Assembly (NCBI GenBank): GCA_015494005.1
Contig: WGCB01000430.1
Span: forward strand, 1-9,689
Direction: 5' to 3'
From: Caldilineaceae bacterium
Lineage (GTDB): Bacteria > Chloroflexota > Anaerolineae > Caldilineales > Caldilineaceae
DNA: 9,689 nt
The translations under genes were made by a program, and so were the position numbers. The notes beneath the pieces were generated by a model. It was not told the DNA's origin. It searched no databases and saw nothing but the letters and a program-made list of their open reading frames with translations. Below are positions 1-7,369 of the stretch, in pieces. The stretch's first letter is position 1. Every line of letters begins with the position of its first letter.

Positions 1-8
1 CTGGCAAT

Positions 9-3000
9 ATGATCACCTGTCAGCATTGCGGCCACGAAAATCCCCCGAACGTGGAGTTCTGTCTGGCCTGCGCGGCCAGCCTGCGACCCACCTGCCCTGC
101 CTGCGGCCAGCTGGCCAATCCTGGCGATCGCTTCTGTGGCCAGTGCGGCGCGGACCTGGGCCAGCCGCGCCTCTGCACCAACTGTGGTCACCCAGTGCCT
201 CCGGGCAACCGCTTCTGTGGCCAGTGTGGCACCCCCGTGGACGCGCCCAGGCCCAAGCTGGCTTCCCCCGGATCTGCCCCTGTGAGCCCGCCAGCCCAGC
301 CCTCCCTGGACAGCCGCCTTCAGAGCTTGCGGGATCTGATCCCCGCCAACCTGGCCGACAAGATGGCCCAGGCCGCGGTGGGCATCCAGGGGGAGCGGCG
401 GGAGGTCACGGTGCTCTTCCTGGATGCCACCAACTTCACCGCGGTCAGCCATTTCCTGGACAGCGAGGACGTCTACCTGGTGGTGGATGAGGCCATGCGT
501 CTGCTGGTGGAGGTGATCTACAAGTACGAGGGCACGGTGGACAAGTTCACCGGGGATGGGCTCATGGCCCTGTTCGGGGCGCCGGTGGCCCATGAGAACG
601 ACCCGGAGCGGGCGGTGCGGGCGGCTCTGGAGATGCAGGCCGTGCTGCAGCCCCTGCGGGAGCGGACCAAAGCCCGGTACGGCTTCGATTTCCAGGTGCG
701 CATCGGCATCAACACCGGTCTGGTGGTGGCTGGCCGTCTGGGCAACGACCTCCACATGGAGTACACGGTCATCGGAGACACGGTGAACCTGGCCTCTCGC
801 CTGGAGACGGCCGCGGAGCCGGGCACAGTGCTGGTCAGCTTCTCCACCTACCAGCGCACCCGTCCCCTGTTCGACTACCGGATCCTACCGCCCATCCGGG
901 TGAAGGGCAAGCCCGAACCTATCCAGGCCTACCGTCCCCTGGGCGTGCGCAAGCGGGCGGGTCAGGTGCGGGGGCTGCCGGGGTTGCAGGTGCCCATGGT
1001 GGGCCGGCGCGACCTCCTGGCCCAGCTGGAGGAGGCCGCCGAGAACGTGGAGCGGAAGGGCCGCAGCCAGATCGTCCTGGTCACAGGGGACGCCGGCCTG
1101 GGCAAGAGCCGCCTGGTGAACGAGTTCCGCAAGCAACTGCTGCCCCCCCATTTCAACGTCTACGAGGGGCAATGCCTCTCCTTCGCCCGTTCCACGCCCC
1201 TCTGGATCCTGGCCTCCCTGCTCCGGGACATCCTGGGCATCGCCGACACGGATCCGGCTGCCCTGCAGCGGGAAAAGCTCCAGGCCTACCTGCAGCAACT
1301 GGGAGAGGATGCGCTGGGCTATTTCCCCTACCTGGTCAGCGTGCTGGGCCTGGAGCACGCGGATCCTGGGGTGGAGGCCGTCGTGGAGCAGCAGGACGTG
1401 GCCACCCTGCAGCGCCAGATCTACGCGGCCTTCAAACAGGTGCTCATCGCGGAGGCCCAGCGGGCGCCCACGGTCTACATTTTCGAGGATCTCCACTGGG
1501 TGGATCCCGCCTCCCGCAGCTTCCTGGTGGACTTCCTGGGCATGCTCTTTGACCTGCCCGTGTTGGTCATCCTCGTCTCTCGAGATTTCGAGCGAGAGAC
1601 GGTGATGGCGCCCATCCTCACCCTGTTGCAGAAGCACCCGGCCATGGCCGCGGACATTCGGCTCCAGGCCCTCTCCAAATCCGAGGAGCTGCAGCTCATC
1701 GAGGAGCTCCTCAAGAAGGTGGGGGCCAACGTGGGGAATCTGGCCCGACGCATCGCCGAGCGCACCGAGGGCAATCCCTTCTACATTGAAGAGATCATCC
1801 GCATGCTGTTGGACCAGGGCGAGCTGCCCCTGGGATCCGGTCAAGAGGTCTCGGTGGAGCTCCTGGAATCCCAGCTGGACGCGGTCCCGGGCACCCTGAA
1901 GGGGCTCATCCTCACCCGCTTCGACAGCCTGCCCGAGAACCTGCGCCTGCTCTTGCAGAAAGCGGCGGTCATCGGGCGTTCCTTCCCGGTGCGGCTGGTC
2001 CAGGAGCTGAGCGGCGTTCCGGTGGCGGAAGTGGCAGTGGCCCTCCAGGAGCTCACCCGGCGCCAGTTCCTGGTGGTGGAGCCCTTCGGCGAGGAGCAGG
2101 GCTACTCCTTCCGCCATGCCCTGATCCAGGAGGCCATCTACCACACCCTGCTGCGCAAGGATCGGCGTCGCTTCCACGACAGGGTGGCCCGAGTGATCCA
2201 GGATGGATCCTACCTGCCCCGGGACGAACAGATCGAGGCCCTGGCCTATCACTACAGTCGAGGCGAGGAGCCCACCCAGGCCATCCCCTACCTCCTCACC
2301 ACCGCGGAGAACGCCCTGCGTCGCAGCGCCTACGAGACGGCCATCCAGCACTTCCGCCGCATCCTGGCCCTGATGGAAAAGGAGCGCGAGGGCTTCTTGG
2401 AGGAGTGCTTCCGAGCCCACATCGGGCTGGGGCAAGCCTTGAAGTTCTCCGGCGAGTTTCAGGAGGCGGAGCAGGTCCTGCAAGCGTCTCTGCAGCGCTT
2501 CCAGGACATGGAGACCATCCCCCCCGAGTACATGGCCTTCTACCTGGAGAATCTGCGGGAGCTGGCCGACGTGGGGCAACGCACCGGGGAGCTGGAGAAG
2601 GCCGTCCAGTACCTGCGGACCGCCCTGGACGCGGCCGACCCCCAGGAACATCCCGCCCTCTGGTACGCCCTGCTGGACCGGTTCGCCTGGGTCCGTTTCC
2701 GCCAGGGCCGCCTGGACGAGGCTTTCCAGATCGCCCGCAACGCCACCCAGGAGGTGGAGGAGCAAGGGGTGGATCTGCCCTACACCCTGCTGGGCAGCCT
2801 CTACAACACGCTGGGGGGCATCGCCTACCAGCAGGGCAACCCGGCCGAGGCCATCCCCTACGTGGAGAGCAGCCTACACCTGTACGAGGAGCAGGGCTAC
2901 GCCTGGGGCATCGGCGTGGCCTACGCCAACCTGGGCGTCCTCCACTGGGCCCTGGGGAACTGGCCCAAGGCGGCAGAGATGTACGAGCGGGCTGCCAATC

Positions 3001-6000
3001 TCCAGTCCGCCAAGGGGTTCGTGCCCGAGCAGATCACCAACCTGCGCAATCTAGGTCACCTGCGCCGGGCCATGGGCGACCATGCTCAAGCCCGGCAGGA
3101 CATCGAGAAGACCATCGAGATCAGCCAGCGCTTCGGCTACGAATACGGGATCCTCTGCGGCGAAGTGGCCCTGGCCCTCCTGGCCCTGACCGAGGAGGAC
3201 TGGGGCGAGCTGGAGCGACGGCTGGACGCGGCCAAGCAGCGGATCGCCATGGCGGACCAGGATCACCGGATCCAGCTCCTGTGGATGCGGGCCTGGCTGG
3301 AGTCCGAGCGGGGGAACCTGGAGAAGGCCATCCAAGTGGCCCAGGACGCCCTGGAACTGGCCCAGGAGACGGGCATGCAGGAAGAGCTGATCGACTGCCA
3401 TCGGACCCTGGGCCGGATCCACGCCTTGCACGACCGTTTCGTGGACGCGGAACAGGAGCTGCGTCGATCCATCGCTTTGGCCCAGCAGCGCAAGGATGCC
3501 CTGCGGGAAGGGCAGGGGTGGCTGGAGCTGGCTCGGCTCTATCAGCAGGCGATCCGGGAAGAGAATCCGGAGAAATGGGAGTGGCATCGGCACGCCCAGC
3601 AGGCCGCCGAGCAGGCCACGGAGCTTTTCCAGGCCCTGGGGGCTGCCTACGAACTGAGACGGGCCCAGCACCTCCTGGCCGAGCTGAAGCGCCTGTCTCC
3701 GGTCTCCTCGCCGGACCATCCACTCTGGCGCCGGACCCAGCTCGACCGCCGACTCCCCGAGGGGGAGAAACATCGGGCCGTGGTGCTCTGCCTGGAGCTG
3801 CGCACGCTGGACGCGTCCGCCGATGCCCCGCCAAACCAGGACGACGAGGCCATCTTGGAGCAGCTGGCCAGGTTGCTCCCCTCGCTGGTTCAGATGGGGC
3901 AAGAGAAGGGGGCCTCCATCATTCGCCGCAACGAAGGCCTGACCCTGGTCTTCGGCGCTCCCATCTCCCACGAGGATGATTTCACCCTGGCCGTGGAGAC
4001 CGCCTGGGAGATGACCCAGGTTCTCGACAAGATACAGGAACAGGAGCGGCTGCACATCACCTTCGCAGGGGGGATCAGCGCGGGCGAAGTGGTGGGCGGC
4101 TACCTGGATCCCGGATCCCAGCGCAAGTTCGTGGTGACCGGTCCCCCGGTCCAGTACGCCATGGCCATTGCGGCCGCGGCCGCACCGGGCCAGATCTGGG
4201 TCAGCCAGAGCGTCCGGTCCGAGACGGAGCATGCCTTCCTCTTCGACTCGATCCCGAAAGAGGCGTCCCCGGGGATCGACGGCTTCCCAATCAGCGTGCT
4301 GACCGGCAGACGTTCGGATCCCCAGGAGAAGCGCGGCCTGTCCGGCCTCCAAGCGCCGCTGGTGGGCCGCCAGGAGCAGCTGGAGGCTATGCTTGCCCTG
4401 GCCGCCCGCCTGGAGGACGGGCAGGGCGGCCTGATCTGGCTGGAGGGGGAGGCGGGCATCGGCAAGAGCCGCCTCCTGCGGGAGTTCGCCGCCCGGTTCG
4501 CCGACCAGGGCATCCCCGTCTGGTCCGGCCAGTGCTCACCCCAGGCGGCCCGCCAGGCCTTTTCGCTCTTCACCAACCTGCTGGAGAATGTTTTCAGCCT
4601 CTCCCACACCGACTCCAGCCAGCAGAAACGAGAGAAGATCCGGGCCCAGCTGGCCCAGTGGTTCCCGGACCCGGGTCCCATCGCTCCTCACCTGGAGATC
4701 CTCTGCGGCGTCCTGCCCGAGGAGAGCCACGCCCAGCAGCTGGCCACCATGGAGCCAGAGCAGCTGCGGCAACAGCTCTTCGTGGCCCTGCGCACCCTCC
4801 TGAACCGGATGGCCAGAGACACCGGCCTGATCGTGCTCCTGGACGACCTGCACTGGATCGATCCCCTGTCGGCTCAGCTCCTGCTCTTCCTGGTCTACGC
4901 CATCCAGGACACCCCCATCCTGCTGGTGGGGGCTCGTCGCCCTGCCGCTGGCCAGGATGAGCACCTGGAGTTGACCCAGGTGCGGGAGCTCTATCCGCAG
5001 CGCACGGTGACCCTGCAGCTGGAGCGGCTGAACCTGGCCGAGAGCGCCGAGCTCCTCCAAGGGCTGCTCTCCGGCGGCGCCCTGGCCCCTTCGGTGCGCA
5101 ATTTCGTGCTCAACCGCTCGGAGGGCAATCCGTTCTACATCGAGGAGTTCCTGCGGTTGCTCCTGGAGCGGGGCTATCTGGAGGACCAGGATGGGAAATG
5201 GTCCCTGCGCCCGGGTCTGGACCTGGACACCCTGCCGTTGCCCACCTCCCTGGAGGCGCTGATCCGCTCCCGGGTGGACAACCTGCCCCTTCCCCTTCGC
5301 CAGCAACTCCAGCTGGCGGCGATCATCGGCCGCCCCTTCAAGTCCGACCTGCTGGCCGTGATCGGCGAACGACCGGATGTGGAGCAGCTGCTCTGCCAGG
5401 CAGCTGAACAGGGTATCCTGCGCCTCTCCCCCGAGACGGAGCAGTGGGCCTTCAGCCACAACCTGGCCCAGGCTGTGGTCTACGAGGGCATGCTCAAGGT
5501 GCAGCGGAAGGCTCTGCATCGGCGGGTGGCCGAGGCGCTCCAGAGCTACTGGGCGGGGAGCGAGGAGGAGCACGCGGCGGAGCTGGCCCATCACTTTGCC
5601 CTGGCCGGGGAGAACCGCAAGGCCCTGGGCTACCTCATCATCGCCGGGGAGCAGGCGGCCGCCCACGACGCCAACCAGGAAGCCCTGGAGCACTTCCAGC
5701 AGGCCGATGCCATCCTGGGCAGCCTGCCCGGAGCGGACTGCTGTCTGCGCTGGCGAGTCATTCAGGGCCTGGGCGATGTGCACCGCTTCCTGGGGCACTA
5801 CACGGAATCTCTCCAGGCCCTGGAACGAGGGCTGTCCCTGATCCAATGTTCGGACATTTCGCCCCTCCTCCAGGCTGGCCTCTACCGGCGCATGGGGGAG
5901 ACAGCCCGTCGCCAGGGCGCCCCGGAGCTGGCCTACGACTACTATCGCCAGGCCCTGGTCCGCCTGGAGGAGCCGGAGGATGTGCCCGGTCAGCTGGAGG

Positions 6001-7013
6001 CAGCTCGGACGCTGCTGGGGCTGGCCTGGACCCACTTCTATCGAGGGCAGCTGGAGAAGGCCCGGGAAACCAGCGAGCTGAGCCATCACTACGCGGAGCT
6101 GGCCCAAGGGCTGAACGAGCTGGCCGCGGCGGAGAATCTGTTGGGCGGCATCTATTTCCAGATGGGCGAGACGGCCCAGGCCATGGAGCACACGGCCAAG
6201 GCCCTGGCCTGGCGGGAGGAGATGGGCTACTCCTGGGGAGTGGCCGCCACCTTGAGCAACCTGGGCGTCCTGGCCATGGCCGATGGCGATTGGAAACAGG
6301 CCGCGGCCTACTTCCAGCAGAGCCTGGAGAGGCGCATGGAGCTGGGAGATATGGAGGGCGTGGCCATTGTGCACAACAACCTGGGCTGGCTGGCCGTGGA
6401 CCGGGGCGAGCTGACCGAAGCGGCCCATCACTTCCAGCAGAGTTTCCAGGTGGCCGGCCCGGCCAAGATGACCTACCACAGCGCCAACGCCCAGCTGGGA
6501 CTGGCCCAGGTGCATTTCCTGCAGGGCGACAGCCAGGCCGCCGAGGGCTGTCTGCGGGAAAGCCTGGAACTGGCCCAGCGGGCGGACGCCAAGGATCTCG
6601 TCTCCGAGATCCGCCGCCTCCAGGCCGAGATCCACCTGGCCCATGCCCAGATCGCCCAGGCCCAGAAGACGGCCTGGGAAGCAGTCCACCTGGCGCAGGA
6701 GACCGGCAGCCCTGGCCTGACAGCGGTGGCCTGGCGTATCCTCTCCGAATGCCAGCTGCGCCAGGGGGACCTGGCCGGGGCGCAACACTCCCTGGCCCAG
6801 GCCCAGACGGCCCTGGCCAGCGCAGTGAACGCGCTGGAGAATGCCCGCCTGGCCGTCCAGCAGGCCCGCCTGGCCCTCCGGCGGGGGCGGCAGGATGAAG
6901 CCGCCGATCACCTGCTCGAGGCGAAGGAGACCTTCGCCCGCTTGGGCGCTCAGCTGGAGCTCCAGCGCGTCCAGCGTCTGGTCTATGAGCTGGAACCCCG
7001 GGAAGCCGCCTAG
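9..7013 (+). CDS. Giant duplicated zinc-ribbon / class III cyclase / STAND ATPase / TPR signalling protein
   Basis: Predicted soluble protein of 2334 residues with no evident signal peptide or membrane segment. Three zinc ribbons of CX2C-X10-CX2C form come first (Cys 4/7/18/21, 29/32/43/46, 56/59/70/73). A Pro/Ser/Ala linker and a short helix (IPANLADKM) precede cyclase domain 1 (about 128-295). That domain keeps metal aspartates D139 and D183, purine-binding K179 and T253 (Thr is typical of class IIIb) and transition-state N260 and R264, so cAMP synthesis from ATP is likely. ATPase 1 has Walker A 360-367, Walker B ending at D494 (EDLHWVD) and an EGNPFYIEE motif at 587-595. A TPR-like array spans about 745-1228. 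A second set follows: degenerate cyclase (about 1253-1410), ATPase 2 (Walker A 1480-1487, DDLHWID 1612-1618, GNPFYIEE 1706-1713) and TPRs from about 1855 to the end. Such proteins are thought to couple ligand or partner sensing through TPRs and ATPase to cyclase output; the ligand here is unknown. The start matches the usual family beginning, but only 8 bases lie upstream, so its ribosome binding site is not visible. Confidence 0.
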   Translation: MITCQHCGHENPPNVEFCLACAASLRPTCPACGQLANPGDRFCGQCGADLGQPRLCTNCGHPVPPGNRFCGQCGTPVDAPRPKLASPGSAPVSPPAQPSLDSRLQSLRDLIPANLADKMAQAAVGIQGERREVTVLFLDATNFTAVSHFLDSEDVYLVVDEAMRLLVEVIYKYEGTVDKFTGDGLMALFGAPVAHENDPERAVRAALEMQAVLQPLRERTKARYGFDFQVRIGINTGLVVAGRLGNDLHMEYTVIGDTVNLASRLETAAEPGTVLVSFSTYQRTRPLFDYRILPPIRVKGKPEPIQAYRPLGVRKRAGQVRGLPGLQVPMVGRRDLLAQLEEAAENVERKGRSQIVLVTGDAGLGKSRLVNEFRKQLLPPHFNVYEGQCLSFARSTPLWILASLLRDILGIADTDPAALQREKLQAYLQQLGEDALGYFPYLVSVLGLEHADPGVEAVVEQQDVATLQRQIYAAFKQVLIAEAQRAPTVYIFEDLHWVDPASRSFLVDFLGMLFDLPVLVILVSRDFERETVMAPILTLLQKHPAMAADIRLQALSKSEELQLIEELLKKVGANVGNLARRIAERTEGNPFYIEEIIRMLLDQGELPLGSGQEVSVELLESQLDAVPGTLKGLILTRFDSLPENLRLLLQKAAVIGRSFPVRLVQELSGVPVAEVAVALQELTRRQFLVVEPFGEEQGYSFRHALIQEAIYHTLLRKDRRRFHDRVARVIQDGSYLPRDEQIEALAYHYSRGEEPTQAIPYLLTTAENALRRSAYETAIQHFRRILALMEKEREGFLEECFRAHIGLGQALKFSGEFQEAEQVLQASLQRFQDMETIPPEYMAFYLENLRELADVGQRTGELEKAVQYLRTALDAADPQEHPALWYALLDRFAWVRFRQGRLDEAFQIARNATQEVEEQGVDLPYTLLGSLYNTLGGIAYQQGNPAEAIPYVESSLHLYEEQGYAWGIGVAYANLGVLHWALGNWPKAAEMYERAANLQSAKGFVPEQITNLRNLGHLRRAMGDHAQARQDIEKTIEISQRFGYEYGILCGEVALALLALTEEDWGELERRLDAAKQRIAMADQDHRIQLLWMRAWLESERGNLEKAIQVAQDALELAQETGMQEELIDCHRTLGRIHALHDRFVDAEQELRRSIALAQQRKDALREGQGWLELARLYQQAIREENPEKWEWHRHAQQAAEQATELFQALGAAYELRRAQHLLAELKRLSPVSSPDHPLWRRTQLDRRLPEGEKHRAVVLCLELRTLDASADAPPNQDDEAILEQLARLLPSLVQMGQEKGASIIRRNEGLTLVFGAPISHEDDFTLAVETAWEMTQVLDKIQEQERLHITFAGGISAGEVVGGYLDPGSQRKFVVTGPPVQYAMAIAAAAAPGQIWVSQSVRSETEHAFLFDSIPKEASPGIDGFPISVLTGRRSDPQEKRGLSGLQAPLVGRQEQLEAMLALAARLEDGQGGLIWLEGEAGIGKSRLLREFAARFADQGIPVWSGQCSPQAARQAFSLFTNLLENVFSLSHTDSSQQKREKIRAQLAQWFPDPGPIAPHLEILCGVLPEESHAQQLATMEPEQLRQQLFVALRTLLNRMARDTGLIVLLDDLHWIDPLSAQLLLFLVYAIQDTPILLVGARRPAAGQDEHLELTQVRELYPQRTVTLQLERLNLAESAELLQGLLSGGALAPSVRNFVLNRSEGNPFYIEEFLRLLLERGYLEDQDGKWSLRPGLDLDTLPLPTSLEALIRSRVDNLPLPLRQQLQLAAIIGRPFKSDLLAVIGERPDVEQLLCQAAEQGILRLSPETEQWAFSHNLAQAVVYEGMLKVQRKALHRRVAEALQSYWAGSEEEHAAELAHHFALAGENRKALGYLIIAGEQAAAHDANQEALEHFQQADAILGSLPGADCCLRWRVIQGLGDVHRFLGHYTESLQALERGLSLIQCSDISPLLQAGLYRRMGETARRQGAPELAYDYYRQALVRLEEPEDVPGQLEAARTLLGLAWTHFYRGQLEKARETSELSHHYAELAQGLNELAAAENLLGGIYFQMGETAQAMEHTAKALAWREEMGYSWGVAATLSNLGVLAMADGDWKQAAAYFQQSLERRMELGDMEGVAIVHNNLGWLAVDRGELTEAAHHFQQSFQVAGPAKMTYHSANAQLGLAQVHFLQGDSQAAEGCLRESLELAQRADAKDLVSEIRRLQAEIHLAHAQIAQAQKTAWEAVHLAQETGSPGLTAVAWRILSECQLRQGDLAGAQHSLAQAQTALASAVNALENARLAVQQARLALRRGRQDEAADHLLEAKETFARLGAQLELQRVQRLVYELEPREAA
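390..7010 (+). repeat. Protein-level tandem duplication of the cyclase-ATPase-TPR unit
   Basis: Both halves of the large protein carry the same domains in the same order. Paired landmarks lie at nearly constant distance: metal position 139 and 1263, the RGLxGLQxPxVGR linker at 321-333 and 1442-1454, Walker A 360 and 1480, Walker B Asp 494 and 1613, GNPFYIEE 588 and 1706, and a TPR beginning GY(A/S)WG at 963 and 2073. The offsets are 1124, 1121, 1120, 1119, 1118 and 1110. The copies have diverged strongly in sequence, so the event is old. Fusion of two neighbouring paralogous genes is an alternative to in-gene duplication. Confidence 0.85.
3765..4236 (+). other. Degenerate (pseudo) cyclase domain inside the large protein
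   Basis: Residues about 1253-1410 align with cyclase domain 1 through EGLTLVFGAP (1309-1318, matching DGLMALFGAP), GGISAGEVVGG (matching GINTGLVVAG) and the following KFVVTGPPVQ segment. At the catalytic positions, D139 becomes E1263, K179 becomes I1305, D183 becomes E1309, T253 becomes V1375, N260 becomes Q1382 and R264 becomes A1386. The fold looks retained, but on family rules this domain cannot catalyse as a homodimer. A regulatory or dimer-partner role for domain 1 is inferred. Confidence 0.8.
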
Positions 7014-7072
7014 ACCTCTCACCGCGTCTACCTCACCCACCCTCACCTGACAGCCTCATCTCGCCGCACAAT

Positions 7073-7091
7073 CCGGGGGGCAGCCCCCTGG
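7073..7091 (+). terminator. GC-rich hairpin after the cyclase gene, possible terminator
   Basis: CCGGGGGG (7073-7080) pairs with CCCCCTGG (7084-7091) around a three-base loop CAG, giving eight pairs including one G-T. It lies 60 bases after the stop codon of the large gene. No T-run follows, so it is not a textbook intrinsic terminator. It could act as a weak terminator or as an mRNA 3' end stabiliser. Confidence 0.35.
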
Positions 7092-7179
7092 AGTCGGCGC
7101 GTCCCCTGGGATTCCGCAGGGCGAGTCAACGGTCAAGCTTGCGGTAAGTTTGCGTTTTGGGCAGTGGATCCCCGCCGCC

Positions 7180-7300
7180 GATGTAAGGTTTCTGGCGATC
7201 TGAGAGGGGTGTAGCGGGCTTTCCTGGCCAAAGATGGTACTACGTGGCTAGTCAAAAGACCCGACGTCCCGAGTATAGTAAGGTCGACAGATGTAAGGTT
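7180..7300 (+). repeat. Pair of 11-bp direct repeats (GATGTAAGGTT) upstream of the protease gene
   Basis: GATGTAAGGTT occurs exactly at 7180-7190 and 7290-7300, 110 bases apart start to start. The core GTAAGGT also occurs at 7278-7284, and a related GGTAAGTTT begins at 7143. The cluster sits in the non-coding leader of the protease gene. Repeated words in a promoter region often mark binding sites for a regulator, but none is identified and some matches could be chance. Confidence 0.45.
7249..7279 (+). promoter_or_regulatory. Possible sigma-70-like promoter for the protease gene
   Basis: TATAGT at 7274-7279 differs from the TATAAT consensus at one base. The best -35 candidate is TAGTCA (7249-7254), matching TTGACA at four of six positions, but its 19-base spacer is longer than ideal. 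Transcription would begin near 7286 and give a leader of about 85 bases, which would include the second GATGTAAGGTT copy. The -35 match is weak, so the call is tentative. Confidence 0.3.
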
Positions 7301-7356
7301 GTTCAGGTGCCCACTACCGGGGCTCGAGAGTTTTCCATTCTGTGCAGAAGCGCAAA

Positions 7357-7362
7357 AAGGAG
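7357..7362 (+). promoter_or_regulatory. Ribosome binding site of the S8 protease
   Basis: AAGGAG lies 7 bases before the ATG at 7370. It decides the start: a GTG at 7244 is in frame and would add 42 residues, but that stretch has no comparable site, and the ATG is followed directly by a clear signal peptide. Confidence 0.85.
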
Positions 7363-7369
7363 TATTGAA

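Larger units (their letters stand above)
7014..7369 (+). other. Intergenic regulatory region, 356 bp without a gene
   Basis: No convincing coding sequence is visible here. The first 80 bases after the stop codon are C-rich and lead into a GC hairpin. A second weak stem follows (CCCTG 7104-7108 with CAGGG 7117-7121). From about 7130 the sequence becomes less GC-rich than its surroundings and contains repeated GTAAG-type words, a small stem (CTGGCCA 7224-7230 with TGGCTAG 7245-7251, one G-T pair), a possible -10 element, another short stem (GCCC 7309-7312 with GGGC 7320-7323) and the protease ribosome binding site. This is the likely promoter and 5' leader of the protease gene. No known riboswitch class was recognised. 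Confidence 0.7.

Noticed and set aside
885..2765. A 626-codon open frame on the minus strand
   Set aside because: It is antisense to the first ATPase and TPR region, with no recognisable motif and the biased composition of a shadow frame.
2405..3979. A 524-codon alternative + strand frame within the large gene
   Set aside because: Pro/Gly/Arg-rich translation without motifs; the overlapping main frame has clear TPR-like and cyclase-like sequence through this region.
4536..7046. An 836-codon open frame on the minus strand
   Set aside because: It lies entirely opposite the second ATPase/TPR half of the large gene. Its translation is Gln/Leu/Gly/His-rich without domain motifs, as expected from the complement of GC-rich, leucine- and alanine-rich coding sequence.
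7224..7323. The short stems in the protease leader as a riboswitch or structured RNA
   Set aside because: The stems are only 4-7 pairs, do not assemble into a known riboswitch pattern, and could be chance.
7244..7369. An upstream in-frame GTG start that would extend the protease by 42 residues
   Set aside because: The extension would bury the signal peptide, cover the putative promoter and leader, and lacks a ribosome binding site, whereas the ATG at 7370 has AAGGAG at ideal spacing.
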